Source of the DNA: Kiloniellales bacterium
GTDB lineage: Bacteria > Pseudomonadota > Alphaproteobacteria > Kiloniellales > JAKSBE01
Reading direction: 5' to 3'
DNA length: 64,000 bases
NCBI GenBank assembly: GCA_030066685.1
Contig: JASJBF010000001.1
Span: forward strand, 186,001 to 250,000
The notes beneath the pieces are model-generated. The model was not told where the DNA came from. It made no database searches and was given only the letters and a program-made list of their open reading frames with translations. Shown one piece after another: positions 35,070 to 43,384 of the stretch. Each line of letters starts with the position of its first letter. Within the stretch, counting starts at the first letter, position 1. Position numbers and translations under genes: made by a program.

Positions 35070-36758
35070 TCAGAGGAAAAAGAGGATCAGGTAGACCCCG
35101 AGCAGGATCGCGACCCACATCACCGTGTCCCCGGTGGTCCAGGTCCGGCCAAGGATCCCTGTCGGCCCATGATGGCGTTCGGTGCGCAGGATCACGGCAT
35201 AGACCGCGCGCAGGCCCGCCTGGCGGAGGCCCATCTCCAGGGGCTTGAAGATCTCGGCCCCGGCATGGATCAGCCGCGGCAGGGCGCGCCGGTAGATCCA
35301 GTCGCTGTCCAGATTCACCGAGCGCAGCTCCGGCGGGTAGAGGCCCGTGCGCATCAGCCAGGTGAAGGCCAGCGCCGAGAACAGCAGGAGCTGAAGCTGG
35401 GTCACGACATGCTCTGCCGTGTAGGGCTGATAGTCCACGTCGAAGGGCAGCAGGGCGTAGAGCGGCGCCGGATAGACCCCGATGCCGATGCACAGGAAGG
35501 CGGCGATGGCCATGGCGGCCAGCATGTTGGCCGGCGCCTCCTTGACCCGGATGCCGCTGTCGTGGGCGAAGAAGGCAAAGAAGGGGATCTTGATGCCCGA
35601 GTGGTGGAACACGCCGGCCGAGGCGAAGAGCAGGATCAGCCAGGGCACGAAGTAGCCCTCCTCGGCGATCGCGCTCAGGATCAGGGACTTCGAGACGAAG
35701 CCGCTGAACAGCGGAAAGGCCGAGATCGAGGCGGCGCCGACGATGCAGAAGCCGGCTGTCCAGGGCATCGACTTGTAGAGCCCGCCCAGTTCCGAGCCCT
35801 TGATCGTGCCGGTGCGGTGCAGGACGGCCCCCATCGACATGAACAGCAGGGCCTTGTAGATGATGTGGCAGAAGGCGTGCGCCGCCGTGCCGTTGAGGGC
35901 CAGCTGGCTGCCAACGCCGATGCCCGCGACCATGAAGCCGAGCTGGTTGTTGAGGCTGTAGGCCAGGACCCGGCGCAGGTCGTTCTCGATGACCGCGTAG
36001 AAGATCGGGAAGGCGGTCATGGAGACGCCGATGTAGATCAGGATCTCGGTGCCCGGAAAGCCGCGCGCCAGGGAATAGACCGCCAGCTTGGTCGTGAAGG
36101 CGCTCAGCATCACCGTGCCGCTGACGGTCGCCTCGGGATAGGCGTCCTCCAGCCAGTTGTGCAGCAGGGGGAAGGCGCATTTGATGCCGAAGGCCAGGAA
36201 GATCAGGTTGGTCCCGAGGCTGCCCAGGCCGAGCTCGCCGAAGACCAGCGAGCCGGTCGCATCGAAGTGCAGGATGGCCCCGGCCAGCAGCAGCACCCCC
36301 GAGCCGACCTGGATGATCAGGTAGCGCATCCCGGCACGATAGGCGCGCTCGCTGCGCCGCGCCCAGATGAGAAACACCGAGGCAATCGCCGTCAGTTCCC
36401 AGAACACGAAGAGCGTCACCAGGTCCCCTGCGAAGACCGCGCCGATGGCGGCGCCGGCGTAGATCAGGCCGGCGACCTGCTGTACCGGGTCCTGGTCGTG
36501 CAGGCTGTAGAGGACGCCGAGTGCCGCGGCGATGCAGAAGATGATGCCGAAGATCGTCGACAGGCGGTCCACGCGGACAATCTCCAGGTCGATGCCCAGG
36601 ACCGAGAGCTGCCAGTGGCTGCCCGGCTCGAGCAGGAGCACGCTGGCCAGCCCCAGGACCGGCAGGGCCAGCATGTAGAGATTGCGCGCCTGGCCGCGCA
36701 GCAGCGGCACCGCCAGCGCGCCGAGGATCAGGATCAGGCCCGGGGACAAGCTAGTCAT
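35070..36758 (-). CDS. MrpD/NuoM-like proton-translocating subunit, last gene of the antiporter operon
   Basis: A 562-residue membrane protein with about 14-15 helices of the complex I antiporter-like family. The key Glu is in VFWELTAIA, the central Lys in FGIKCAFPLLHNWL, and a broken-helix segment is HAFCHIIYKALLFMSMG. The C-terminal region adds an amphipathic stretch and one more helix (about residues 535-560). It begins inside the 87-residue gene by 8 bp. With two further MrpD-like proteins in the operon it may take the place of the missing N-terminal part of MrpA; this is inferred. Confidence 0.87.
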   Translation of the reverse strand: MTSLSPGLILILGALAVPLLRGQARNLYMLALPVLGLASVLLLEPGSHWQLSVLGIDLEIVRVDRLSTIFGIIFCIAAALGVLYSLHDQDPVQQVAGLIYAGAAIGAVFAGDLVTLFVFWELTAIASVFLIWARRSERAYRAGMRYLIIQVGSGVLLLAGAILHFDATGSLVFGELGLGSLGTNLIFLAFGIKCAFPLLHNWLEDAYPEATVSGTVMLSAFTTKLAVYSLARGFPGTEILIYIGVSMTAFPIFYAVIENDLRRVLAYSLNNQLGFMVAGIGVGSQLALNGTAAHAFCHIIYKALLFMSMGAVLHRTGTIKGSELGGLYKSMPWTAGFCIVGAASISAFPLFSGFVSKSLILSAIAEEGYFVPWLILLFASAGVFHHSGIKIPFFAFFAHDSGIRVKEAPANMLAAMAIAAFLCIGIGVYPAPLYALLPFDVDYQPYTAEHVVTQLQLLLFSALAFTWLMRTGLYPPELRSVNLDSDWIYRRALPRLIHAGAEIFKPLEMGLRQAGLRAVYAVILRTERHHGPTGILGRTWTTGDTVMWVAILLGVYLILFFL

Positions 36759-37014
36759 CGGAATCGTAGTAATCCTCGGGGCGCATCAGGATGATCCGCA
36801 GCGCCTTGGCGGCCAGCACGAGCCCGACGCAAACGACGAAGCCGTAGATGCCGTAGAAGCCGAAGATGTGCTCGACCTGGAAGTAGCCGTGCTTGTGGAT
36901 CAGGGCGTCGGCGAGGAAGACGATCACACAGACCCCGACCAGGGCCCAGACGACCTTCTTCACGTTCGCCGGATCATCCAGCCAGTAGGTCCTTTCTTTG
37001 TCGTGGTCGGCCAT
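36751..37014 (-). CDS. small two-helix membrane protein of the antiporter operon
   Basis: An 87-residue protein with a polar N-terminus (MADHDKERTYWLDDPANVKK), two predicted helices (about residues 22-40 and 50-70) and an acidic tail (EDYYDSDD). No family is recognised with certainty. It is translated between two MrpD-like genes with 4 nt on one side and an 8-bp overlap on the other, so it is almost surely part of the complex. Confidence 0.75.
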   Translation of the reverse strand: MADHDKERTYWLDDPANVKKVVWALVGVCVIVFLADALIHKHGYFQVEHIFGFYGIYGFVVCVGLVLAAKALRIILMRPEDYYDSDD

Positions 37015-37018
37015 GGCG

Positions 37019-38500
37019 TCATCCCTGTGGCGTGACGAGGAGCGTCAGGAAGTCGTAGACACTGTCGGCATAGAAGAAGAGCGCCAGGCAGCCCAGCGCG
37101 GTGATCGACAGCGGCACGACGCAGAACATAGGCGCTTCGCGGATCCCGACGGCGGCCGAACTGGCGCTTTCGGGCGGGGGCAGGAAGAAGGCTCTGGCGA
37201 CGATCGGCATCAAGTAAGCGACGTTCAGCAGTGAGGAGATCATCAGCACGGCAACCAGCAGAGTATGGCCGGTCTCCGCTGCGCCCAAGGCGAGATACCA
37301 TTTGCTCCAGGCGCCGCCGAAAGGCGGCAGGCCGATGATGCTGAGCGAACCCAGAAAGAAGGCGGACATGGTGATCGGCATGCTGCGGCCGATCCCGGCC
37401 ATCTCGCTGATCTCGGTCTTGTGGGTGGCGACGTAGATCGCCCCGGCGCAGAAAAACAACGTGATCTTGCCGACGGCGTGCATGGCGATGTGCATGCCGC
37501 CGCCGATGACGCCGAGCGTGCTGGCCAGCATCGCCCCCAGCACCACATAGGACAACTGGCTCACCGTCGAGTAGGCCAGCCGCGCCTTGAGGTTGTCTTT
37601 GGTCATGGCGACCAGGGAAGCGAGCAGGATGGTTGCAGCCGCCACGTAGGCCACCCAGTCGCCGAGCCCGCTGCGGCCCAGGAAGTCGACCCCGAAGATG
37701 TAGACCGTCACCTTGAGCACTGTGAAGACCCCGGCCTTGACCACGGCGACCGCGTGGAGCAGGGCGCTGACGGGGGTCGGCGCGACCATGGCCGAGGGCA
37801 GCCAGCGGTGGATGGGCATCAAGGCCGCCTTGCCGATGCCGAACATGTAGAGGAACAGCAGAAGGCCGAGCAGTGGACCCGAGGCCTTGCCCTCGAGGAT
37901 GCCGCCGGGCAGGAAATCGAGAGTCCCCGCAATGTTCCAGGTCGCCAGCATTCCCAGAAGCAGCAGGCCGATCGAGGTGGCCAGCAGGATCCCCAGGTAG
38001 ACCCGCCCGCCGGCTTTGGCCTCCTCATTGCCCTTGTGGGTCACAAGGGGATAGGTCGAAAGCGTCAGCGCCTCATAGAATATGAACAAGGTTAGCATGT
38101 TGCCGGCGAAGGCGACGCCCATGGTGCTGGCCAGTGCAGTCGCGAAGCAGACGTAGAAGCGGGTCTGGTTCTGCTCCTGGTTCCCGCGCATGTAGCCGAT
38201 GGAATAAAGCGAGTTGACGATCCAGAGGCCCGAGGCGATGACCGCGAACATCATGCCTAGGGGCTCGACCTCAAAGCGGATCGGCACGCTGGGGAAGATC
38301 TGGATCTGGGTCAGGGTGAGCGACGGCCGGGACCCGGCGGCGATTTCGGGCAGCAGCAGCAGGACGTCGCCGAACAGCAGGACGGCCGTGATCAGCGTGA
38401 CCGCCTCGCGCAGGTTGGGCCGGCGGCCGCTGAGGCTGATCAGCAGCGCGCCGAGCGACGGCACCAGGAGCGCCAGCAGGATCTTGGTCTCCGCCGTCAC
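37019..38500 (-). CDS. MrpD/NuoM-like subunit of the cation/proton antiporter
   Basis: A 493-residue protein with about 14 helices. The conserved Glu is in FIFYEALTLSTYPL and the central Lys in GIGKAALMPIHRWLPSAM. Another Lys lies in AVVKAGVFTVLKV. The segment HAVGKITLFFCAGAIY corresponds to the broken helix with its proton-carrying Lys. It overlaps the upstream MrpD gene as ATGA. Proton translocation residues appear intact. Confidence 0.9.
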   Translation of the reverse strand: MTAETKILLALLVPSLGALLISLSGRRPNLREAVTLITAVLLFGDVLLLLPEIAAGSRPSLTLTQIQIFPSVPIRFEVEPLGMMFAVIASGLWIVNSLYSIGYMRGNQEQNQTRFYVCFATALASTMGVAFAGNMLTLFIFYEALTLSTYPLVTHKGNEEAKAGGRVYLGILLATSIGLLLLGMLATWNIAGTLDFLPGGILEGKASGPLLGLLLFLYMFGIGKAALMPIHRWLPSAMVAPTPVSALLHAVAVVKAGVFTVLKVTVYIFGVDFLGRSGLGDWVAYVAAATILLASLVAMTKDNLKARLAYSTVSQLSYVVLGAMLASTLGVIGGGMHIAMHAVGKITLFFCAGAIYVATHKTEISEMAGIGRSMPITMSAFFLGSLSIIGLPPFGGAWSKWYLALGAAETGHTLLVAVLMISSLLNVAYLMPIVARAFFLPPPESASSAAVGIREAPMFCVVPLSITALGCLALFFYADSVYDFLTLLVTPQG

Positions 38501-39981
38501 GGTGACGGACCCACGTCGAGAAGGAGTTCCGCGGCGGTCTTTGCGACGCCGACCGAGAGGGAGGTCTCGATGCCGAAGTAGATACTGGCGCCGATCAGCA
38601 CCCAGGTCGGGATCAGCATCGACAGCGGTGCCTCCGCCACCTTGGCGTCATCCGACGGGGGCTGGAGATAAGCGACTTCGACCACGCGCCAGACGTAGAC
38701 TAGAGCAAGCAGCGAGCCGACCAGCACCGCCAGGGCGACCAGCCAGCGGTCGTCCTCCAGAGCGCCGAGCACCAGGTACCACTTGCTGACGAAGCCGGCC
38801 GTCAGGGGCACGCCGATCAGGCTCAATCCGCCGAGGACGAAGGCGAACATGGTCAGCGGCATGCGCCGCCCCAGGCCGCGCAGCCGGTCGAGCTCGACCG
38901 AGCCGAGGCGGAGGAAAACGCAGCCCAGCGCAAGGAACAGGCCGCCCTTCATAAGGGCGTGGTTAAAGATGTGCAGGATCCCGGCGGTGACCCCGGTGAC
39001 GGAGATGAAGGAGAGCCCAAGGATCATGTAGCCGATCTGGGCGACGCTGGAATAGGCCAGCATCCGCTTCACGTTGGTCTCGAAAATCGCCACGGTCGAG
39101 GCAACCAGGACGGCGATGACCGACAGCGGCATCAGCATGCCCTGGAGAGTGATCGCCTTGAGGGGGAAGTCGAAGCTGTAGACTGTGAAGAAGAAGCGCA
39201 GAAGGATATAGACCCCGACCTTGGTCGCCGTCGCCGCCAGGAAGGCGGTGACCGCCGAGGGCGCGAAGGCGTAGGCGTTGGGCAGCCAGAAGTGCAGCGG
39301 AAACAGCGCTAGCTTGAGCGTGGCGCCGACAGTGATGAAGGCGAAGGAGACCAAGACCGTGCGGCTCTCGTCGACGTAGGGCAGGCGGTTCGCCAAATCG
39401 GCCATGTTCAATGTGCCAGTGGCCATGTAGAGCAGACCGATGCCGATCACGATGAAGGTGGCGCCGATGGTGCCCAGGATCAGGTACTGGAAGGCGGCGT
39501 GCAGCGCCCGGCGGTCGCGGCCCAGGCTTATCAGCACGTAGGACGACAGCGACGAGATCTCCAGGAACACGAAGAGGTTGAAGGCATCGCCGGTGATCGT
39601 CACGCCGAGCAGACCGGTCAGGCAAAGCAGAAAGCTGGCGTAGAACAGGCTGTGCAGGGATTCCGGGACCTCCTCCAGCGCGCTCCGCCGCGCGAAGGGC
39701 AGGACCACGGCGCCGACGATGGAGACGATCAGCAGAACATAAGCGTTGAGCGCGTCGATCCGGTACTCGATGCCCCAGGGCGGCTCCCAGCCGCCGAAGG
39801 CATAGGACAACGGGCCGTCGTCCAACACCTGGCCGAGCAAGAACACGGAGATCGCCAGGCTGATCCAGGAGACCAGGAGCGCGAGCGCCCAGGTCCAGGT
39901 TCCCCGGCGCAGGATCACGCAGAGCGGCGCCGCGATCAGCGGCACCACCACCTGGAGCGCGGGCAGGTGGGCGGAGATCAC
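38497..39981 (-). CDS. mnhD: MrpD/MnhD subunit of the cation/proton antiporter
   Basis: A 494-residue protein of the NuoN/MrpD type with about 14 helices. Glu is in FVFLEISSLSSYVLIS, Lys in LKLALFPLHFWLPNAY and another Lys in ATKVGVYILL. HIFNHALMKGGLFLALG is the broken helix. It directly follows mnhC with an ATGA overlap, the standard position of MrpD. Confidence 0.92.
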   Translation of the reverse strand: MISAHLPALQVVVPLIAAPLCVILRRGTWTWALALLVSWISLAISVFLLGQVLDDGPLSYAFGGWEPPWGIEYRIDALNAYVLLIVSIVGAVVLPFARRSALEEVPESLHSLFYASFLLCLTGLLGVTITGDAFNLFVFLEISSLSSYVLISLGRDRRALHAAFQYLILGTIGATFIVIGIGLLYMATGTLNMADLANRLPYVDESRTVLVSFAFITVGATLKLALFPLHFWLPNAYAFAPSAVTAFLAATATKVGVYILLRFFFTVYSFDFPLKAITLQGMLMPLSVIAVLVASTVAIFETNVKRMLAYSSVAQIGYMILGLSFISVTGVTAGILHIFNHALMKGGLFLALGCVFLRLGSVELDRLRGLGRRMPLTMFAFVLGGLSLIGVPLTAGFVSKWYLVLGALEDDRWLVALAVLVGSLLALVYVWRVVEVAYLQPPSDDAKVAEAPLSMLIPTWVLIGASIYFGIETSLSVGVAKTAAELLLDVGPSP

Positions 39982-40331
39982 TGGCGGTCGTCCTGGGCCT
40001 GGATTTCGTCTTCCTCGATGGTGCCGTAGGCTTCCTTGATGCGGACGATGAGCGCCAGGCCGAGCGCTGTGGTCGAGATGCCGACCACGATCGCGGTCAG
40101 GATCAGGACGTGGGGCAGGGGGTTGGAGAAGACCTCGGGTTCGCCGGTCAGGATCGGTGCGGTACCGCCGCTGACCTTGCCCATCGATATGTAGAGAATG
40201 AAGACCGAGGTCTGGAAGATGGTCAGCCCGACGATCTTCTTCACCAGGTTGTCGAAGGCGATGACGGTGTAGAAGCCCGCCATCATCAGCACGACCACGA
40301 TCCAGTAGTTGTAAAGACCGAGCAGCTCCAC
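39978..40331 (-). CDS. mnhC: MrpC/MnhC (NuoK-like) subunit
   Basis: A 117-residue protein with three helices and the NuoK-like pattern. It has the family segment GLTIFQTSVFILYISMGKV and HVLILTAIVVGISTTALGLAL. It lies 3 nt behind mnhB and overlaps mnhD. Confidence 0.92.
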   Translation of the reverse strand: MELLGLYNYWIVVVLMMAGFYTVIAFDNLVKKIVGLTIFQTSVFILYISMGKVSGGTAPILTGEPEVFSNPLPHVLILTAIVVGISTTALGLALIVRIKEAYGTIEEDEIQAQDDRQ

Positions 40332-40334
40332 GAC

Positions 40335-40751
40335 CTAGCGCTCCCGTCCCGCAAAGGCGAAGAAGATGGTCATCATTACCGCCGCGACGGTGATTCCGAC
40401 GCCGAGCTCGACAAGAAGAATGCCGATGTGCTGGCCCGCCACAGGGTCCTTGGCCATGACGTCGTAGTCCAGGTAGTTGCCGCCCAGCAGCAGGTCGACG
40501 ACCCCGACTCCGGCAAAGATCAAAACGCCGAGCGCGACCAGGAAGCGGACCAGGCCGGGCGGCGCGACGCGCTGGGCGTTCTCCACGCCGTAGATCAGCG
40601 CATAGAGGATGAAGCCGGCTCCGAAGATCACACCGGCCTGGAAACCTCCGCCGGGACCGAAATCGCCGTGGAACTGGACGTAGAGCGCGAAGAGCAGGAT
40701 CGGGGGGATCAGCAGCTTGGCGACGACCCGAAGGACGAGATGGCGTCTCAT
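40335..40751 (-). CDS. mnhB: MrpB/MnhB subunit
   Basis: A 138-residue membrane protein with about four helices. The MnhB-domain signature HGDFGPGGGFQAGVIFGAGF is near residue 29. It overlaps the DUF4040 gene as ATGA. Mrp complexes exchange cytoplasmic Na+ or K+ for external protons and need all small subunits for assembly. Confidence 0.93.
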   Translation of the reverse strand: MRRHLVLRVVAKLLIPPILLFALYVQFHGDFGPGGGFQAGVIFGAGFILYALIYGVENAQRVAPPGLVRFLVALGVLIFAGVGVVDLLLGGNYLDYDVMAKDPVAGQHIGILLVELGVGITVAAVMMTIFFAFAGRER

Positions 40752-41344
40752 GCGCCTTCCTCCTCCGCCAGCGCGGACTCCTCCGGCTCGGCTTCGGCCG
40801 GCTTAGGCCGGCGCCGGCGTCGGGTCGCGACCCCGAGCAGGACCATGACGCCGATGCCCGCGGTGAAGATGACCGTCACCTCGCCCATGGTGTCGTAGCC
40901 GCGGTAGCTGGCCAGGACCGAGGTCACGATGTTCGGCAGACCGGTCTCCTGTGGCGAGTCCTGGATGTAGCGCGGCACCACGTGCTGATGGATCGGCGCG
41001 GTGGGATCGCCGTAGCGTGGCATGTCCAGGGTCCCGTAAATCAGGGCGCCGCCGGTGATCACGACCACGGGCAGCGCCAGCCGCCAGCGGGCCTGGCGCG
41101 GCTTGGAGTCTTCCCCGGTCAGGGCCAGCGTGCCGAGCAGGAGCACGGTCGAGATGCCGCCGCCGACCGCGGCCTCGGTGAAGGCGACGTCGACCGCATC
41201 CAACGTCACGAAGAGCCCGGCCGACAGCAGGCTGTAGATTCCGCTCAGCATTACGACGGCGAAGAGATTGTCGAGCCGGATGATGCCGATCGCGACGGCA
41301 GCCAGGAAGGCCAGCAGGGTGATGTCGACTAGAGCTTCGATGAT
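40748..41344 (-). CDS. MbhD/MbhE-like subunit (DUF4040 plus MrpA C-terminal part), apparent ATC start
   Basis: About 198 residues. The first three helices match the DUF4040/MbhD pattern (AVVMLSGIYSLLSAGLFVTL, DVAFTEAAVGGGISTVLLLG), the rest resembles MbhE (an amphipathic part with PRYIQDSPQETGLPNIVTSV, then TMGEVTVIFTAGIGVMVL). Together they equal the C-terminal part of MrpA. No ATG, GTG or TTG is found at the expected start. Homologous proteins begin MIEAL, here the frame reads ATC ATC GAA GCT with AAGGA 6 nt upstream at the end of mnhG. Either ATC is used or a base differs from the true sequence. The ORF upstream of this point is antisense-like shadow. Confidence 0.8.
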   Translation of the reverse strand: MIEALVDITLLAFLAAVAIGIIRLDNLFAVVMLSGIYSLLSAGLFVTLDAVDVAFTEAAVGGGISTVLLLGTLALTGEDSKPRQARWRLALPVVVITGGALIYGTLDMPRYGDPTAPIHQHVVPRYIQDSPQETGLPNIVTSVLASYRGYDTMGEVTVIFTAGIGVMVLLGVATRRRRRPKPAEAEPEESALAEEEGA

Positions 41345-41658
41345 CCGTCGTCCTTCGAGCTCAGGAGAGGGGCGAGGCCGCTGCGGTAGGCCGCATTGGC
41401 CAGGGCGTAGGTCGCCGTCGGACTGGTGAACTGTACGAAGACCAGGATCAGCAGGAGCTTCAGGGTGACCAGCGTCAGCCCCGCCTGAAGCGTCAGGCCG
41501 ATCAGAAGCAGGGCGCATCCCAGCGTGTCGATGACACCTGCGGCGTGCATGCGCGCATAGAGGTCCGGAAAACGCAGAATGCCGATCCCGCCGATGATCA
41601 GGAACGCGGCGCCCAGGCCAAGGAAGACCCAGCTCAAGATATCCGGAAGCAGCTCCAT
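41329..41658 (-). CDS. mnhG: MrpG/MnhG subunit
   Basis: A 109-residue membrane protein with three helices and the family segment LRFPDLYARMHAAGVIDTLG. Its last codons contain the ribosome binding site and probable start of the next gene, with a 16-bp overlap. Confidence 0.93.
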   Translation of the reverse strand: MELLPDILSWVFLGLGAAFLIIGGIGILRFPDLYARMHAAGVIDTLGCALLLIGLTLQAGLTLVTLKLLLILVFVQFTSPTATYALANAAYRSGLAPLLSSKDDGSSKL

Positions 41659-41669
41659 CGCCGGTTTCC

Positions 41670-41957
41670 CTATTCCTCGTCGGCGAGGGAGCTCGGCCCG
41701 GGCGTGCCGAGGTCGCGGAACTTCAGGAACTTCAGGGCTGCAATGGTGCCGATGAAGTTGATCAAGGCGTAGACCAGCGCCAAGTCGAGGAAGTCCGGCC
41801 GGTCGATCAGGAAGCCGAGCACCGCGATCAGCAGAACGGTGGCGGTGCCGAAGGTGTTCACCGCCAGCACCCGATCGTAGATCGTCGGCCCGAGCAGCGC
41901 CCGGATCAGGGTCATGGCCATGGTCACCAGGACCGCCAAGGTCGCCATCAAGAACAT
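41670..41957 (-). CDS. mnhF: MrpF/MnhF subunit
   Basis: A 95-residue protein with three helices and the MrpF pattern RALLGPTIYDRVLAVNTFGT and LALVYALINFIGTIAA. The ATG at 41957 forms TAATG with the mnhE stop; the longer frame upstream is shadow of mnhE. Confidence 0.92.
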   Translation of the reverse strand: MFLMATLAVLVTMAMTLIRALLGPTIYDRVLAVNTFGTATVLLIAVLGFLIDRPDFLDLALVYALINFIGTIAALKFLKFRDLGTPGPSSLADEE

Positions 41958-42466
41958 TAGGTCGCCGTCTCCTTTCTGGATGGCGGGTCCTCGACTGCGG
42001 TGACCCGACGGTCCATCTCTCCGGAATCCAGATCTTCGGCCATTTCCTCGGCGATGGCGTGCACCAGGATCGTCCTGTCCTGGACCAGCATCGACACGGT
42101 GCCCGGGGTCAAGGTGATCGAGTTGGCGTAGATCACATGGCCGAGTTCGCTCTTCTGGCTCGCCGTCACCCGGATCAGGCGGGGTGATATGGGCAGCGCC
42201 GGATTGAGGATGCGCCGCGCGACGTCGATATTCGACTTGACGATCTCCCAGCTCAGCCAGACCCAATAGGCCAGGATGCGCCAGCCCAGGTGAATGGGAT
42301 GGCCCTCGTGATCGATCACGTCCATGCGATGCGCGATCAGGACCACGGCGACGCAGGAAACCACGCCGAGAGCCAGGAGCAGGGGCTGGAAGAATCCGGA
42401 AAGGGTCAGCCAGATGATGGCGAGCAGGATGCCAAGGCTGATCGCGTGGAGGAGTGCCTTGATCAT
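41957..42466 (-). CDS. mnhE: MrpE/MnhE subunit, first gene of the antiporter operon
   Basis: A 169-residue protein with two N-terminal helices and a cytoplasmic domain. Family marks are AYWVWLSWEIVKSNIDVARRIL and ANSITLTPGTVSMLV. The gene order E-F-G-(MbhD/E)-B-C-D equals the ion-translocating half of Mbh hydrogenases and group 2-like Mrp operons. The 150 bp upstream show no clear promoter. Confidence 0.93.
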   Translation of the reverse strand: MIKALLHAISLGILLAIIWLTLSGFFQPLLLALGVVSCVAVVLIAHRMDVIDHEGHPIHLGWRILAYWVWLSWEIVKSNIDVARRILNPALPISPRLIRVTASQKSELGHVIYANSITLTPGTVSMLVQDRTILVHAIAEEMAEDLDSGEMDRRVTAVEDPPSRKETAT

Positions 42467-42616
42467 TTTCTTGCGAAGCAGCCCGGCATCATTGTCGTTC
42501 TACCCCCCTGTTATCTCGGGCAAAGCGGAAGCTATCAGATCGCGGCAAAGGGCGACAAGCGACTTGAGCGATCACCTGCGACCGCTTTGCAGGCATTTGC
42601 GAGCGCGGAAGCTCGA

Positions 42617-43384
42617 TCAGATCTCGGCGCGCAGGATCAGCTTGCGGTCGTGAAGTCGAGTCACCCGATCGCCGTCGAGTTCGAAGAGCCCCTGGGTCAC
42701 CGCCGCCGGTGCGGCCAGGATCCGCGCGACGATGGCATCGATGGCGCCGCGCTCGAGCCCGGTGCGCTCGATCCAGGGCCCGAAGTCGTGAACCTTGCGG
42801 AAGACCTGCTCGTCGGTGATGCGCAGCCCGGCCGCCGCAAGGGCGCCGATCCACTCCGCGCGGGACAGCGTGTGGACGTGGCTGGCGTCGCGCGACTTTT
42901 CGACCGCCTCGAGAAAGGCCGCGGCCTCGGTTGTCTCCGGGGCAAGGCTGTCTTCGAGCACGAAGCGGCCGCCGGGCTTGAGGCAACGCGCCGCCTCTGC
43001 GAGGAAGGCGGGCACCGAGCGGAAGTGATGCGGCGCGATGCGGCAGGTGATGGCGTCGAAGGCGCCAGCGGGGAAGGGCAGGGCCTCGGAGGCCGCGCGC
43101 ACGAGGCAGAGGTTCGTCAGGCCTTTTTGCTCGGCCTGGCGCCGGGCGACCTGCAGCATGCCGGGCGCGATGTCGCAGGCGACGACCAGCCCGGCGGTGC
43201 GCGCCAGGCGGAAGGCCACGTTGCCTGGGCCGGTCGCGACGTCGAGGCAGCGGTCCCCGGCCCGACAGTCGGCCAGCGCCTCGACGATGTCCAGATCGGC
43301 GTCCTTCGCGTGGCTTGCGCTGGCGACATAGGCTTCGGCCTGGCGCGAGAACTGCGCGGCCGGGTCGCTTCGGTCCGTGGTCAT
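42617..43384 (-). CDS. class I SAM-dependent methyltransferase (UbiE/Methyltransf_11 type)
   Basis: A 255-residue methyltransferase. Motif I is CLDVATGPGNVAF, post-I is ACDIAPGML, and the later motifs are AITCRIAPHHF and LKPGGRFVLEDSLAPE. The sequence is related to UbiE/YcgJ-like enzymes acting on small molecules. It overlaps the MFS transporter gene as ATGA. Substrate unknown; joint work with the exporter is possible but not shown. Confidence 0.85.
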   Translation of the reverse strand: MTTDRSDPAAQFSRQAEAYVASASHAKDADLDIVEALADCRAGDRCLDVATGPGNVAFRLARTAGLVVACDIAPGMLQVARRQAEQKGLTNLCLVRAASEALPFPAGAFDAITCRIAPHHFRSVPAFLAEAARCLKPGGRFVLEDSLAPETTEAAAFLEAVEKSRDASHVHTLSRAEWIGALAAAGLRITDEQVFRKVHDFGPWIERTGLERGAIDAIVARILAAPAAVTQGLFELDGDRVTRLHDRKLILRAEI

